Source of the DNA: JACCTI01 sp051005695
Lineage (GTDB): Bacteria; Verrucomicrobiota; Verrucomicrobiia; Chthoniobacterales; UBA10450
DNA: 64,000 nucleotides
Direction of reading: 5' to 3'
Assembly: GCA_051005695.1 (NCBI GenBank)
Contig: JBPCJC010000054.1
Location: 44,895-108,894 of the forward strand
The translations under genes were made by a program, and so were the position numbers. Of this stretch, positions 8,792 through 17,701 are shown piece by piece. Under the pieces are notes generated by a model. The model searched no databases. It worked only from the letters and a program-made list of their open reading frames with translations, and was not told where the DNA came from. Positions within the stretch are counted from its first letter, which is position 1. Every line of letters starts with the position of its first letter.

Positions 8792-9648
8792 GCCAACGGC
8801 TCGTGGTCGCGGGTTGCGGCTATGTCGGCCGCGCGACGGCGGCACTTTTTCACACCGCTGGATGGGAAGTCATCGGCTGGACTTCATCCGCCGAATCAGC
8901 CGCGCAATTGGCTGCGGAACCGTACGCCGTTTGTGCGGTCGACATCGCGGATGCCGCGGCCGTGGCGGAAGCAAAAACGGCGGCGGACGCGGTCATTCAT
9001 TGCGCGAGTTCCGGCGGTGGCGGCGCGGAGGAATACCGACGCATTTATCTGGAAGGCGCGCGCAACCTGGCGGCAGCTTTTCCGCGCAGCCTGCTCGTTT
9101 TCACCAGCAGCACCAGCGTTTATGCGCAGAATTCCGGCGAATGGGTCACCGAAGAAAGCTCGGCCGAGCCGGCTCGCGAGACGGGAAGAATCTTGCGCGC
9201 AGCGGAGGAATTGATTCTCGCGCGCGGCGGGATCGTAGGCCGGCTGGCAGGGATTTACGGTCCGAAAAGATCGGCGCTCCTGCGAAAATTGTTGAGCGGC
9301 GAAGCGGTCATCGATCCGGGCGATGAGCGCTTCATTAATCAAGTGCATCGCGACGATATCGCGGCGGCGCTTTTCCATTTAATCGCGCAGGCCCGGAGCG
9401 TTGCGGAAGCGCAAATTTACAACGTCTCCGATAATCACCCGATCTCGCAGCGCGAATGTTACCAGTGGCTCGCAGCGCATTTGCGGCGGCCGGTTCCGCC
9501 GATGGCGACCGGGGCGCCCGCGCGCAAACGCGGAAACAGCAACAAGCGAGTCAGCAGCACCAAACTGCAAGCGCTTGGCTGGGCGCCGCGATATCCCACT
9601 TTCCAAATCGCGATGACCGAAAGCATCCTACCAGCCGCCGGGCTTTAG
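8788..9648 (+). CDS. NAD(P)-dependent epimerase/dehydratase-like SDR protein
   Basis: 286-residue extended short-chain dehydrogenase. A Rossmann nucleotide-binding loop GCGYVGRATA lies at residues 9-18. Other landmarks are SSTSVYAQ in the active-site strand, GRLAGIYGP, and VHRDDIAAA near the substrate lid. The canonical YxxxK tyrosine is not evident after SSTSVY, which recalls the atypical YeeZ-like group of SDRs. Translationally coupled to scpA by a 4-base overlap. The substrate is not predictable. Confidence 0.8.
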   Translation: MSQRLVVAGCGYVGRATAALFHTAGWEVIGWTSSAESAAQLAAEPYAVCAVDIADAAAVAEAKTAADAVIHCASSGGGGAEEYRRIYLEGARNLAAAFPRSLLVFTSSTSVYAQNSGEWVTEESSAEPARETGRILRAAEELILARGGIVGRLAGIYGPKRSALLRKLLSGEAVIDPGDERFINQVHRDDIAAALFHLIAQARSVAEAQIYNVSDNHPISQRECYQWLAAHLRRPVPPMATGAPARKRGNSNKRVSSTKLQALGWAPRYPTFQIAMTESILPAAGL

Positions 9649-9686
9649 CGCGCGTGCACCGGTATGGAAGCTGCTAAAAAAAGCGC

Positions 9687-9953
9687 ATGCGGAACATCAA
9701 GCTCACCGGTCGCGAGGCTTCGGTCGTGCGCGCGATCGGCTTTGCCGAAGCCGTCCTCGGGGCGGAGATCCAGGAGATGACCCACATGGACGCGGAGGAT
9801 GTCACCGACACCCTCAACAGCCTGCTCTCGGCCGGTTTCGCCGAAAGCATTCCTTACTACGAAGAAGTGCAGATGGCGGAAATGCCGGTCACGGCCTTCG
9901 AGTTGAACCCGGCCTACGCGCACGATTTAAGGACCGCGATGCTGCGTCGTTAG
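9687..9953 (+). CDS. Small conserved protein with winged-helix character
   Basis: 88 residues, no signal or membrane segment. The N-terminal half (TGREASVVRAIGFAEAVLGA, then helix MDAEDVTDTLNSLLSAGFAE) reads like a small winged-helix: a two-helix recognition unit followed by a short wing. It follows the SDR gene by 38 bp. Its TAG stop lies inside a copy of the dispersed 9-mer (9947-9955) and overlaps the stop of the convergent ABC gene by four bases. I do not recognise a named family; regulator or adaptor is only a guess. Confidence 0.7.
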   Translation: MRNIKLTGREASVVRAIGFAEAVLGAEIQEMTHMDAEDVTDTLNSLLSAGFAESIPYYEEVQMAEMPVTAFELNPAYAHDLRTAMLRR

Positions 9954-10963
9954 GCGCGCGCGCTTTCGCTCAGCGCCGCCTGGTTCAGCGACGTCCGCTC
10001 GCCGAACAATTGCCGGATCACTTCCTCTACCGGCAACTCCTGCACGTTGATGTCGGTGACCTTGCAATCCTCCAGCAATTGCCGGCAGGTCTCGGTCACA
10101 CGAGCGCGCGGGATTTTTAGTTGCACCGAGAGCGGCGTCTGCTCGATCACTTCCCCGAAAGCCGAGAAATCGCGCTCCGCCTTTTCGGCAAACGTCAGGC
10201 TGAGGATTTTCGCAATCGAGAAGCGATCGATGATCTCATCGAGCGGCCCATCGAAAAAAATCTTCCCGTGATCGATGATGATCACCCGGTGACAGAGCTC
10301 CTCGATGTCCTGCATGTAATGACTCGTGAGCATGGTCACGATCCGGTGCTCCTTGTTGTAAACCCGGAGGAACTCGCGCACCCGTTTCTGGCTAACCACA
10401 TCCAGCCCGATCGTCGGCTCATCCAGGAAGAGCACCCGCGGCTCATGGATCAACGCCGAGATCAGCTCCATCTTCATCCGCTCGCCTAACGAGAGCTCGC
10501 GCACCATTACATTCATCTTATCGCCCACCTCCAGCAGCTCGCTCAAGCCGCCGACCACCTTCTTAAAGCGCTCGCGATCGATCCCGTAGATCGCGCGATT
10601 CATCTCCAATGATTCCTGCGCCGGCAGATCCCACCAGAGCGCATTCTTCTGCCCCATCACCAAGGAGAACTGCCGCTTCATCTCATTGTGCCGTTCCCAC
10701 GGGACAAAGCCGAGCACCCGCGCCGCGCCCGCCGTCGGGTTGAGCAGCCCCGAAAGAATCTTCAACACCGTCGTTTTCCCCGCGCCATTCGGCCCGAGGA
10801 ACCCGACCAGCTCCCCCTCCTCGATCGTGAAGGAAACATTATCGGCCGCGCGGGTCTCATCGTACTTCCGCCTAACGAGACCTTTGAGCGAACCGCGCAG
10901 GCCCACTTCTTTTTTGTAGGTCCGATAAACCTTCGTCAGTCCAGCTGCTTCGATCACGCTCAT
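9950..10963 (-). CDS. ABC-2 type transporter ATP-binding protein
   Basis: 337-residue ATPase of the ABC-2 exporter class (DrrA/NatA-like). Walker A GPNGAGKT is at residues 57-64, then a Q-loop VMGQKNALWWDLP, signature LSLGERMKME, and Walker B VLFLDEPTIGLD. After the ATPase core a C-terminal extension of about 90 residues follows, as in the DrrA type. The WWDLP segment and the basic loop after residue 25 are typical of ATPases annotated with daunorubicin-like or polysaccharide exporters. The expected membrane subunits are not adjacent: dxs lies upstream and a convergent gene downstream, so the partner permease must be elsewhere. Cargo unknown. Confidence 0.88.
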   Translation of the reverse strand: MSVIEAAGLTKVYRTYKKEVGLRGSLKGLVRRKYDETRAADNVSFTIEEGELVGFLGPNGAGKTTVLKILSGLLNPTAGAARVLGFVPWERHNEMKRQFSLVMGQKNALWWDLPAQESLEMNRAIYGIDRERFKKVVGGLSELLEVGDKMNVMVRELSLGERMKMELISALIHEPRVLFLDEPTIGLDVVSQKRVREFLRVYNKEHRIVTMLTSHYMQDIEELCHRVIIIDHGKIFFDGPLDEIIDRFSIAKILSLTFAEKAERDFSAFGEVIEQTPLSVQLKIPRARVTETCRQLLEDCKVTDINVQELPVEEVIRQLFGERTSLNQAALSESARA

Positions 10964-11101
10964 CCGCGCTCAATCAACGCCGCCGCGCCCGCCGCGCAAA
11001 CCAACGGACACCGCGGGGCGTGTGCGGCGCTGGACGGCGATTTGCGAGGCGCGGTCGCTAGCTATTTCTCGTTAGGCCGCCCGAGACTGGAGCCCGACCC
11101 C

Positions 11102-13024
11102 TTACGCGGCGCTGTGCGCGGAGAGCGGTTTCTTTTTCAAGAGGGGCAACACTTTTTCCACCAAGGCGTCGGCGGTGAGGCCGTGTTTCTTGCGCAGGAT
11201 GGGGATGGTTCCGTGCTCGATGAATTGGTCGGGCCAGCCGATGCGGACGACCGGGGTGTGGATGCCCTGGGTGTAGAGATGCTCCATGACGGCGCAGCCG
11301 AAGCCGTTGTGCAGGACGTGGTCTTCGAGGGTGCAGATGACTTCGCAGCCGCGGGCGAAAAACTCGAGGGTCCCGAGGTCCATCGGTTTGATCCAACGGG
11401 GATTGATCAGGGCGACGGAGATGCCGCGTTCTTCTAGTTTCTTGGCGGTTTCCTGCGCGACTTCGAACATGTTCCCGAGGCCGAAGATGGCGACGTCGCG
11501 TCCGTGTTGCACGACTTCGGCTTTGCCGATCTCCAATAATTTCGGCGCGGCTTTCGGGATGGCGCCGGTGCCGGCGCCGCGCGGGTAGCGCATGGCGATA
11601 GGGCCGGTGGTGTGGTTCGCCATCGTCCAGAGCATGTCGCAGAATTCGTCTTCATCCTTCGGCTGCATGTGGACGATGTTCGGGATGTGGCGGAGGTAGC
11701 CGATGTCGAAGAGGCCGTGATGCGTCGGGCCGTCGTCACCGCTGAGGCCGGCGCGATCCATGCAAAGCGCGACGTTCAAGTTCTGCAGCGCGATGTCATG
11801 AATGATCATGTCGTAGGCGCGCTGCATGAAGGTGGAATAAATGGTGAGGAAGGGTTTCAATCCCTGCGTGGCCATGCCGCAGGCGAACAAGGCGGCGTGT
11901 TCCTCGGCGATGCCGACGTCGTAGTAACGATCGGGATGTTTCGCTTGAAAATGAACTAGGCCGGTGCCAGTGGGCATGGCCGCGGTGATGGCGACAATGT
12001 TTTTGTTGGAGTCGGCAAATTTCGCGAGCGTTTTGCCTAATAACTCGGAATACGTGGGCGTGCCGCCGGGCGCAGTCTCGCCGGTATCGGCGGCAAATTT
12101 TCCGAGGCCGTGGAATTTATCCGGCTTGGCGATAGCGGGTTCGTAGCCTTTGCATTTCTTGGTCAGGATGTGGAGGAGCACCGGCTCTTCCTGGGTTTTC
12201 AGGAACTCGAAGGTCTTGATCAGGGTCGGAATGTCGTGGCCATCGATCGGGCCGTAATAACGCAGCCCGAGTTCCTCGAAGATCACGCTCGGGACGAGCA
12301 AATTTTTTACCCCTTCCTCGACCTTATGCGCCAGATGAACCGCGGTCTTGCCGGCGATCGCTTCGATGAAACGACGCGCTTTGTCGTGTAGTCCGGCATA
12401 GGTCGGGCTGGCCACGATGTTGTTTAAATAGGAAGCGATCGCGCCGACGTTTTTCGCGATCGACCATTCGTTATCGTTCAGGACGACAATGAATTTTTTC
12501 GTCTGCGACTTCGCGTTGTTGAGCGCCTCGTAGCTGATCCCGCAGGTAAGCGCGGCATCGCCCGCGACGACGACCACGTTCTCGTTCGTCCCGCGCAGAT
12601 CGCGGCCCACGGCCATCCCGAGCCCGGCTGAAAGCGCCGTGCCCGCATGGCCCGCGCCGTAGCAATCATGCTCGGACTCGGTGCGCAGGAGAAATCCATT
12701 AAGCCCTTCGTATTGCCGCATGGTGCCGATCCGATCGAGTCGGCCGGTAAACATTTTGTGGACGTAGCCCTGATGGCTGACGTCGAAGACGAACTTATCC
12801 TTCGGCGTTTCGAAAACGCGGTGCAGCGCGATCGTCAATTCGACGACGCCGAGGTTCGGGCCGAGATGGCCGCCGGTTTTCGAAAGGACACTGACTAATT
12901 TATCGCGCACTTCCTGCGCGAGCTGCGGCAGTTCCTGCTCTTTCAAAGCCTTGATGTCTTTCGGCGAGTGCACGCCTTCCAGTAATGTCCTGGTGCTGGC
13001 CTCAGAAGAGTCGGACGTCGTCAT
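11102..13024 (-). CDS. dxs: 1-deoxy-D-xylulose-5-phosphate synthase
   Basis: 640-residue thiamine-diphosphate enzyme that condenses pyruvate and glyceraldehyde-3-phosphate, the first step of the MEP isoprenoid pathway. Visible landmarks: GGHLGPNLGVVELTIALH (residues 51-68), the TPP/Mg segment VVAGDAALTCGISYEALNNA, and the pyrimidine-side segment CMDRAGLSGDDGPTHHGLFD. Length is normal. The start overlaps the 3' end of xseB by 23 bases, so the pair is one operon; xseB-dxs adjacency is widespread. Confidence 0.95.
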   Translation of the reverse strand: MTTSDSSEASTRTLLEGVHSPKDIKALKEQELPQLAQEVRDKLVSVLSKTGGHLGPNLGVVELTIALHRVFETPKDKFVFDVSHQGYVHKMFTGRLDRIGTMRQYEGLNGFLLRTESEHDCYGAGHAGTALSAGLGMAVGRDLRGTNENVVVVAGDAALTCGISYEALNNAKSQTKKFIVVLNDNEWSIAKNVGAIASYLNNIVASPTYAGLHDKARRFIEAIAGKTAVHLAHKVEEGVKNLLVPSVIFEELGLRYYGPIDGHDIPTLIKTFEFLKTQEEPVLLHILTKKCKGYEPAIAKPDKFHGLGKFAADTGETAPGGTPTYSELLGKTLAKFADSNKNIVAITAAMPTGTGLVHFQAKHPDRYYDVGIAEEHAALFACGMATQGLKPFLTIYSTFMQRAYDMIIHDIALQNLNVALCMDRAGLSGDDGPTHHGLFDIGYLRHIPNIVHMQPKDEDEFCDMLWTMANHTTGPIAMRYPRGAGTGAIPKAAPKLLEIGKAEVVQHGRDVAIFGLGNMFEVAQETAKKLEERGISVALINPRWIKPMDLGTLEFFARGCEVICTLEDHVLHNGFGCAVMEHLYTQGIHTPVVRIGWPDQFIEHGTIPILRKKHGLTADALVEKVLPLLKKKPLSAHSAA

Positions 13025-13319
13025 TTGCAGTTTCTCCTTTTTCTTGCGGGCTAAGGGCGCGCGGCGTTTCCGCTTTGGGTTCGAATTCTTTCACCACCGG
13101 TTTCCCCGCATGATTGCGGGTGATAATCTCTATTCGTTGCTCCGCGCTCGTTAGCCGTTCCTGGCAAATTTTTACCAGCTTCATTCCCTCTTCGTAGCGG
13201 ACGATTAATTCCTCCAGCATCATCTTGCCGGATTCCATCTGCTCGACGATCGCCTCCAGCCGATCCATCGCCGCTTCGAAGTTCAGCTCGGGGCTGAGCT
13301 TTTTGGCAGGGGTCGACAT
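13002..13319 (-). CDS. xseB: Exodeoxyribonuclease VII small subunit
   Basis: 105-residue small subunit of exonuclease VII, a single-strand DNA exonuclease built from one XseA and several XseB chains. The core helical hairpin is clear: FEAAMDRLEAIVEQMESGKM, then LEELIVRYEEGMKLVKIC. The C-terminal 30 residues are an unstructured, charged tail longer than in most homologues. It overlaps dxs at its 3' end. xseA is not in the window. Confidence 0.92.
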   Translation of the reverse strand: MSTPAKKLSPELNFEAAMDRLEAIVEQMESGKMMLEELIVRYEEGMKLVKICQERLTSAEQRIEIITRNHAGKPVVKEFEPKAETPRALSPQEKGETANDDVRLF

Positions 13320-13500
13320 AGGAATATTGGCCGATAACTAAGCATAGGGCTCCCGATTAAAAAGCGCGACTTCTGCGGAAGCGGGCGGTTTCATCGGCCA
13401 TGATCACTCTGCGCGGGCCGGTGCAGTTCCTGCTCTGTTTCCCATCGCCGGCTTTCGTCTCACCTGGTTTGGGCTCTCCTGCGGCTGCGGCATTTTACCT

Positions 13501-16338
13501 ATGAGAAATCCTCGGCAAACAGCGGCACGGCTCTGCCTGCTCATGGCAGCGGCAGCGATTTCCTTTTTCCCTGTGCGTGCCTCGGCGCAGGCCGTGGCCA
13601 GCGCAGTCAACCTCGCCACACGCATGACCGTGCAGACCGGCAACAATGTCCTCATCGGCGGCTTCATCATCACGGGCACGGGGCGGAAGAAGCTGGTCGT
13701 GCGTGCGCTCGGGCCGTCGCTTCCGCTGGCCGGTGCGCTGGCTGATCCGACTCTCGAATTGCACGACGCCGCCGGCGCCTTGATCGCCTCGAACGACAAC
13801 TGGCGCACCACGCAGCAGGACGGGATCATCGCCAGCGGCCTCGCGCCGACCAACGATTTCGAGTCCGCCATCGTCGCCACCCTCACGCCCGGCGCCTACA
13901 CGGCCATCGTCAAAGGCGTGAACAACGCCATCGGCGTTGGCCTGGTCGAGGTTTACGACATCGATGGCCCGGACGCGACCGCGCGCCTGGCCAACATTTC
14001 CACCCGCGGCAACGTCCTCACCGGCGACGGCGTCATGATCGGCGGCTTCATCGTCCGCGGATCGGTCGCGAAAAAAATGATCATGCGTGTGCGCGGCCCG
14101 TCGCTCTTTCTTAACGGCGTCCCCATTCCCGGCAGCCTCTCCGATCCGACGATCGAGTTGCACGATGGCAACGGCGCGATCATGGCGTCGAACGACAATT
14201 GGCGCAGCACGCAGGAAGCCGAGATCAACGCCAGCACCCTCGCGCCAACCGACGATCGCGAACCGGCGATCATCGCTTCGCTGGCCGCGGGCGATTACAC
14301 CGCCATCGTGCGCGGCGCCCTGAGCACCACCGGCGTTGCCCTGCTCGAGATGTATGACCTCGATCAACCGCCGCAGGCCGACGGCTCGACCCTTTATGTT
14401 TCGCAAATGCGCGCGCAGGGCACGAGCAGCTCGCTTGGTTCCGGCGTCGCCACCTTGCGCCTCGCGGGCGATGGACTTTCCGCAGTGGTTTCCTACACCT
14501 ACAGCAATCTCTCCTCGCCCCTTACGGGCATTCACGTGCACGCCTCCGACGGTACGATTTTGTTCGATCTCGATACCGCGACTCCGCGGCCTGACGGAAC
14601 CTACGTTTGGGTTTTCACGCCGGTCGGAACGCGCTCGGTAGCTGACATCGTGGCGCTGATTACATCCGGCAACACTTACCTCAACCTTCACACTTCGAAT
14701 TTCCCGGCCGGCGAAATCAAGGGCTTCTTCAATCTCTCCACCGCCGGCCAGGTTGCGCCCACGCCGACGCCTGCACCGCCGCTTGCTTCCGGTCCGCCCA
14801 CGGCCACTGATGCCGCGCGTTTTCTCTCACAGGCCACCTTCGGCCCGACCGATGCGCTTATCAGCCAAGTGCAGACGCAGGGCTTCGATACTTTCCTCAA
14901 CCAACAATTCGCCACCGCGCCTTCCTCGCACCTGGCCTTCGTCGATGCGGCGGTCGCGGCGCTGCCCAGTCCGTCGCCGAGCGCCACGCCCAACCAGCCC
15001 ACGCTGACGCAAACCAACGACGCCTGGTGGACTTACGCCGTCTCCGCGACGGACCAATTGCGCCAGCGCGTCGCCTTTGCCCTCAGCCAGATTTTCGTCG
15101 TCTCCATCGACAGCGCCGGTCTCGGCAACCGGCCCTACGCGTTGCCCGCCTATTACGACGTCCTGGTGAAGGATGCCTTCGCCAATTACCGCACCCTTCT
15201 CGAGGACGTCACGCTCAATCCCGCCATGGGCGCTTACCTCAACATGTTACAAAACGACAAGGCCAACCCGCAGAAGGGGACTTTGCCTAACGAGAACTAC
15301 GCCCGCGAGATCATGCAGCTCTTCTCCATCGGGCTGTATAATTTGAACCTCGACGGCAGCCTCACCCTCGCCTCCAACGGCTTCCCCATTGCCACCTATG
15401 AACAGGATGCCGTCCTCGGGACCGCCGCCGCCTTCACCGGCTGGACTTACGCGCAGACCGGCACGCCCGTTTTCTTTCCGGGCAAGCAGGACTGGCGCAA
15501 TCCGATGATCAACATCGCCAGCCATCACGAGACCGCGGCGAAGACGATCCTGAATGGCGTCGTCCTGCCGGCGAATCAAGGCGCCGCGCAGGATTTGAAG
15601 AACACGCTCGACACCATCTTCAATCATCCGGATGTCGGGCCGTTCATCGCGCGGCAGCTCATTCAACGTCTCGTCACCAGCAATCCGAGCCCCGGCTACG
15701 TCTACCGCGTGGCCTCCGTTTTTAATAACAACGGCAGCGGCGCGCGTGGCGACATGAAGGCCGTGGTGCGCGCCGTCCTGATGGATTACGACGCGCGCGG
15801 TGCCGCCCGTCCCCAGCAGGGCGTGGGGAAATTGCGCGAGCCGGTTGTGCGCCTAACGAATCTCCTGCGCGCCTTCAACGCCACTTCGCCCGACGGTAAA
15901 TTCTCCATCCGCAACGCCTACGCTTCCTTCGACGAAGAGGCGATGCATTCACCCACCGTCTTCAATTTCTTCTCGCCCGATTATTCCACCCCCGGCGCGA
16001 TTGCCACCGCGGGTCTGTTGAGTCCGGAATTCGAGATCACAAACGAAAGCACGACCATCTCGTCGGCTAATTACCTGCGCAACGCTATCTACAACTACGT
16101 CGGTCCCGCTTCCGATAAGGTAACGCTCGATCTCGCAAATGAGGTCACGCGCGCGGCCGATCCGGCGCAGTTGGTCGACCATCTCAGCGCGCTCTTCCTG
16201 GCCGGCAACATGTCGAGCGCCATGCGCACGACCTTAATTAACGCCGTGGCGCAAATCCCCGCGAACAATCCGACCGAGCGCGCGCGCACCGCCATCTACC
16301 TCGTCATCAATTCGCCCGAATACGCGATCGAAAAATAA
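13501..16338 (+). CDS. Secreted DUF1800 protein with N-terminal repeats and a CHRD domain
   Basis: 945 residues. A signal peptide (about 1-30, ending VRASAQA) leads into two tandem beta-rich repeats of about 130 residues. Each repeat contains IGGFI, RGPSL/LGPSL, ASNDNWR and AIV(K/R)G. A CHRD-type domain follows (about 300-410, with GIHVHASDG and NFPAGEIKGFF). A Pro-rich linker leads into the DUF1800 domain (about 430-945: RFLSQATFGPT, NYAREIMQLFSIGLY, HPNVG-like HPDVGPFIARQLIQRL). DUF1800 proteins are almost always paired with a DUF1501 protein, as here 2 bp downstream. Function of the pair is unknown; an extracellular or periplasmic role is inferred from the signals. Confidence 0.88.
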   Translation: MRNPRQTAARLCLLMAAAAISFFPVRASAQAVASAVNLATRMTVQTGNNVLIGGFIITGTGRKKLVVRALGPSLPLAGALADPTLELHDAAGALIASNDNWRTTQQDGIIASGLAPTNDFESAIVATLTPGAYTAIVKGVNNAIGVGLVEVYDIDGPDATARLANISTRGNVLTGDGVMIGGFIVRGSVAKKMIMRVRGPSLFLNGVPIPGSLSDPTIELHDGNGAIMASNDNWRSTQEAEINASTLAPTDDREPAIIASLAAGDYTAIVRGALSTTGVALLEMYDLDQPPQADGSTLYVSQMRAQGTSSSLGSGVATLRLAGDGLSAVVSYTYSNLSSPLTGIHVHASDGTILFDLDTATPRPDGTYVWVFTPVGTRSVADIVALITSGNTYLNLHTSNFPAGEIKGFFNLSTAGQVAPTPTPAPPLASGPPTATDAARFLSQATFGPTDALISQVQTQGFDTFLNQQFATAPSSHLAFVDAAVAALPSPSPSATPNQPTLTQTNDAWWTYAVSATDQLRQRVAFALSQIFVVSIDSAGLGNRPYALPAYYDVLVKDAFANYRTLLEDVTLNPAMGAYLNMLQNDKANPQKGTLPNENYAREIMQLFSIGLYNLNLDGSLTLASNGFPIATYEQDAVLGTAAAFTGWTYAQTGTPVFFPGKQDWRNPMINIASHHETAAKTILNGVVLPANQGAAQDLKNTLDTIFNHPDVGPFIARQLIQRLVTSNPSPGYVYRVASVFNNNGSGARGDMKAVVRAVLMDYDARGAARPQQGVGKLREPVVRLTNLLRAFNATSPDGKFSIRNAYASFDEEAMHSPTVFNFFSPDYSTPGAIATAGLLSPEFEITNESTTISSANYLRNAIYNYVGPASDKVTLDLANEVTRAADPAQLVDHLSALFLAGNMSSAMRTTLINAVAQIPANNPTERARTAIYLVINSPEYAIEK

Positions 16339-16339
16339 T

Positions 16340-17701
16340 ATGTACGCACCCACCCGACGCGCTTTTATCCGCCAGGCCGCTTGCGCCGCCCTCACCACCT
16401 CCGGGCTCCTCAACACCATCTTCGACCTGCGCAAGCTGAGCGCCGCCACCATCGCCGACACCGGCGATTACAAGGCGCTCATCTGCCTCTTCCTTTACGG
16501 CGGCAACGACGCCAACAACGTCATCGTGCCTAACGACTCCGGCGGCTACGCTTCCTACGCCGCGGCGCGCGGCATTCTCGCACTACCACAGAACTCGCTC
16601 CTGCCGATTAATTTCCTCAACGGCGACGGCCGCCAGTTCGCCTTTCATCCGAACTTGGTGGAACTGCAGACGATCTTTAACCAGGGCCATCTCGGCGTAG
16701 TGGCGAATGTCGGCACGCTCGTCGCACCCGTGACCCGCGCGCAATACCTGGCCGGCGGCGCCGCGGTACCGCCGCAGTTGTTCTCGCACGCCGATCAATC
16801 AGTGCAGTGGCAGACCTCGGTGCCGGATCAAATCTCACGCAGCGGCTGGGGCGGCCGCACGGCCGACCTGCTGCAGTCGCTCAACAGCGGCTCGCGCATC
16901 TCGCTTTCGATTTCCATCGCCGGCATCAACACCTTCGAGGTCGGCAACACCGTTCTGCCCTACAGTGTCTCGCCCGACGGCAGCATCGGCTTGAGCGGCT
17001 TCGACGGCAGCGCCAACGCCAACGTCCGTCTGCAAGCCTTCAAGGATTTGCTCGCGCAGCCGCACAACAATCTTTTCGAGCAGGCCTATTCCGATACGGT
17101 CTCGCGCTCGATCGCGGCTAACGACTTGTTAACTTCCGCGCTTTCCGGCATCCCGCCGCTGCAGACCGCGTTCCCGACCACTTCGCTGGCCAAGCAACTC
17201 AACATGGTGGCGAAGCTGATCGCCGCGCGCAGCAATCTCAGCATGCGCCGACAAATTTTCTTCTGCTCCGTGGGCGGTTACGACACCCACGGCGATCAGC
17301 TCGCCGGGCAGGCTGGCTTGCTGACCGAACTCAGTCAGGCCCTGAGCGCGTTTTATTCTGCGACCAACGAACTCGGCGTGGCCAATCAGGTGACCACCTT
17401 CACCGCCTCCGATTTCGGGCGCACTTTCCCGACCAACGGCTCCGGCTCCGATCACGGCTGGGGCAGCCATCAATTTGTCCTCGGTGGCGCGGTGCAGGGC
17501 GGACGGATGTTCGGCACTTTTCCAACGCTCGCGGTCAACGGTCCGGACGATACCGGCCAAGGGCGCTGGATTCCGACGACTTCCGTCGACGAATTTTCCG
17601 CTACCATGGCGACGTGGTTTGGCGTCAGCGCCGCCGACCTGCCGACCGTCCTGCCGAACATCGGTCGCTTCGCGCATCCGAATCTCGGGATCTTCGGTTA
17701 G
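16340..17701 (+). CDS. DUF1501 protein with twin-arginine signal
   Basis: 453 residues. The N-terminus has a Tat-type signal (TRRAFIRQAA, then a hydrophobic stretch). The body matches DUF1501, a sulfatase/alkaline-phosphatase-like fold: LFLYGGNDANNVIVP near the start, GGYDTHGDQ mid-way, and SDFGRTFPTNGSGSDHGWGS with its probable metal ligands towards the end. It follows the DUF1800 gene with 2 bp between and certainly forms an operon with it. Its stop overlaps the convergent glycosyltransferase by four bases. Confidence 0.9.
   Translation: MYAPTRRAFIRQAACAALTTSGLLNTIFDLRKLSAATIADTGDYKALICLFLYGGNDANNVIVPNDSGGYASYAAARGILALPQNSLLPINFLNGDGRQFAFHPNLVELQTIFNQGHLGVVANVGTLVAPVTRAQYLAGGAAVPPQLFSHADQSVQWQTSVPDQISRSGWGGRTADLLQSLNSGSRISLSISIAGINTFEVGNTVLPYSVSPDGSIGLSGFDGSANANVRLQAFKDLLAQPHNNLFEQAYSDTVSRSIAANDLLTSALSGIPPLQTAFPTTSLAKQLNMVAKLIAARSNLSMRRQIFFCSVGGYDTHGDQLAGQAGLLTELSQALSAFYSATNELGVANQVTTFTASDFGRTFPTNGSGSDHGWGSHQFVLGGAVQGGRMFGTFPTLAVNGPDDTGQGRWIPTTSVDEFSATMATWFGVSAADLPTVLPNIGRFAHPNLGIFG

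Noticed and set aside
13495..14691. Long minus-strand ORF (398 codons) opposite the DUF1800 gene
   Set aside because: It mirrors the codons of the real gene, is His/Arg/Gly-rich and has no recognisable domain; the plus-strand protein has a signal peptide and three known domains.
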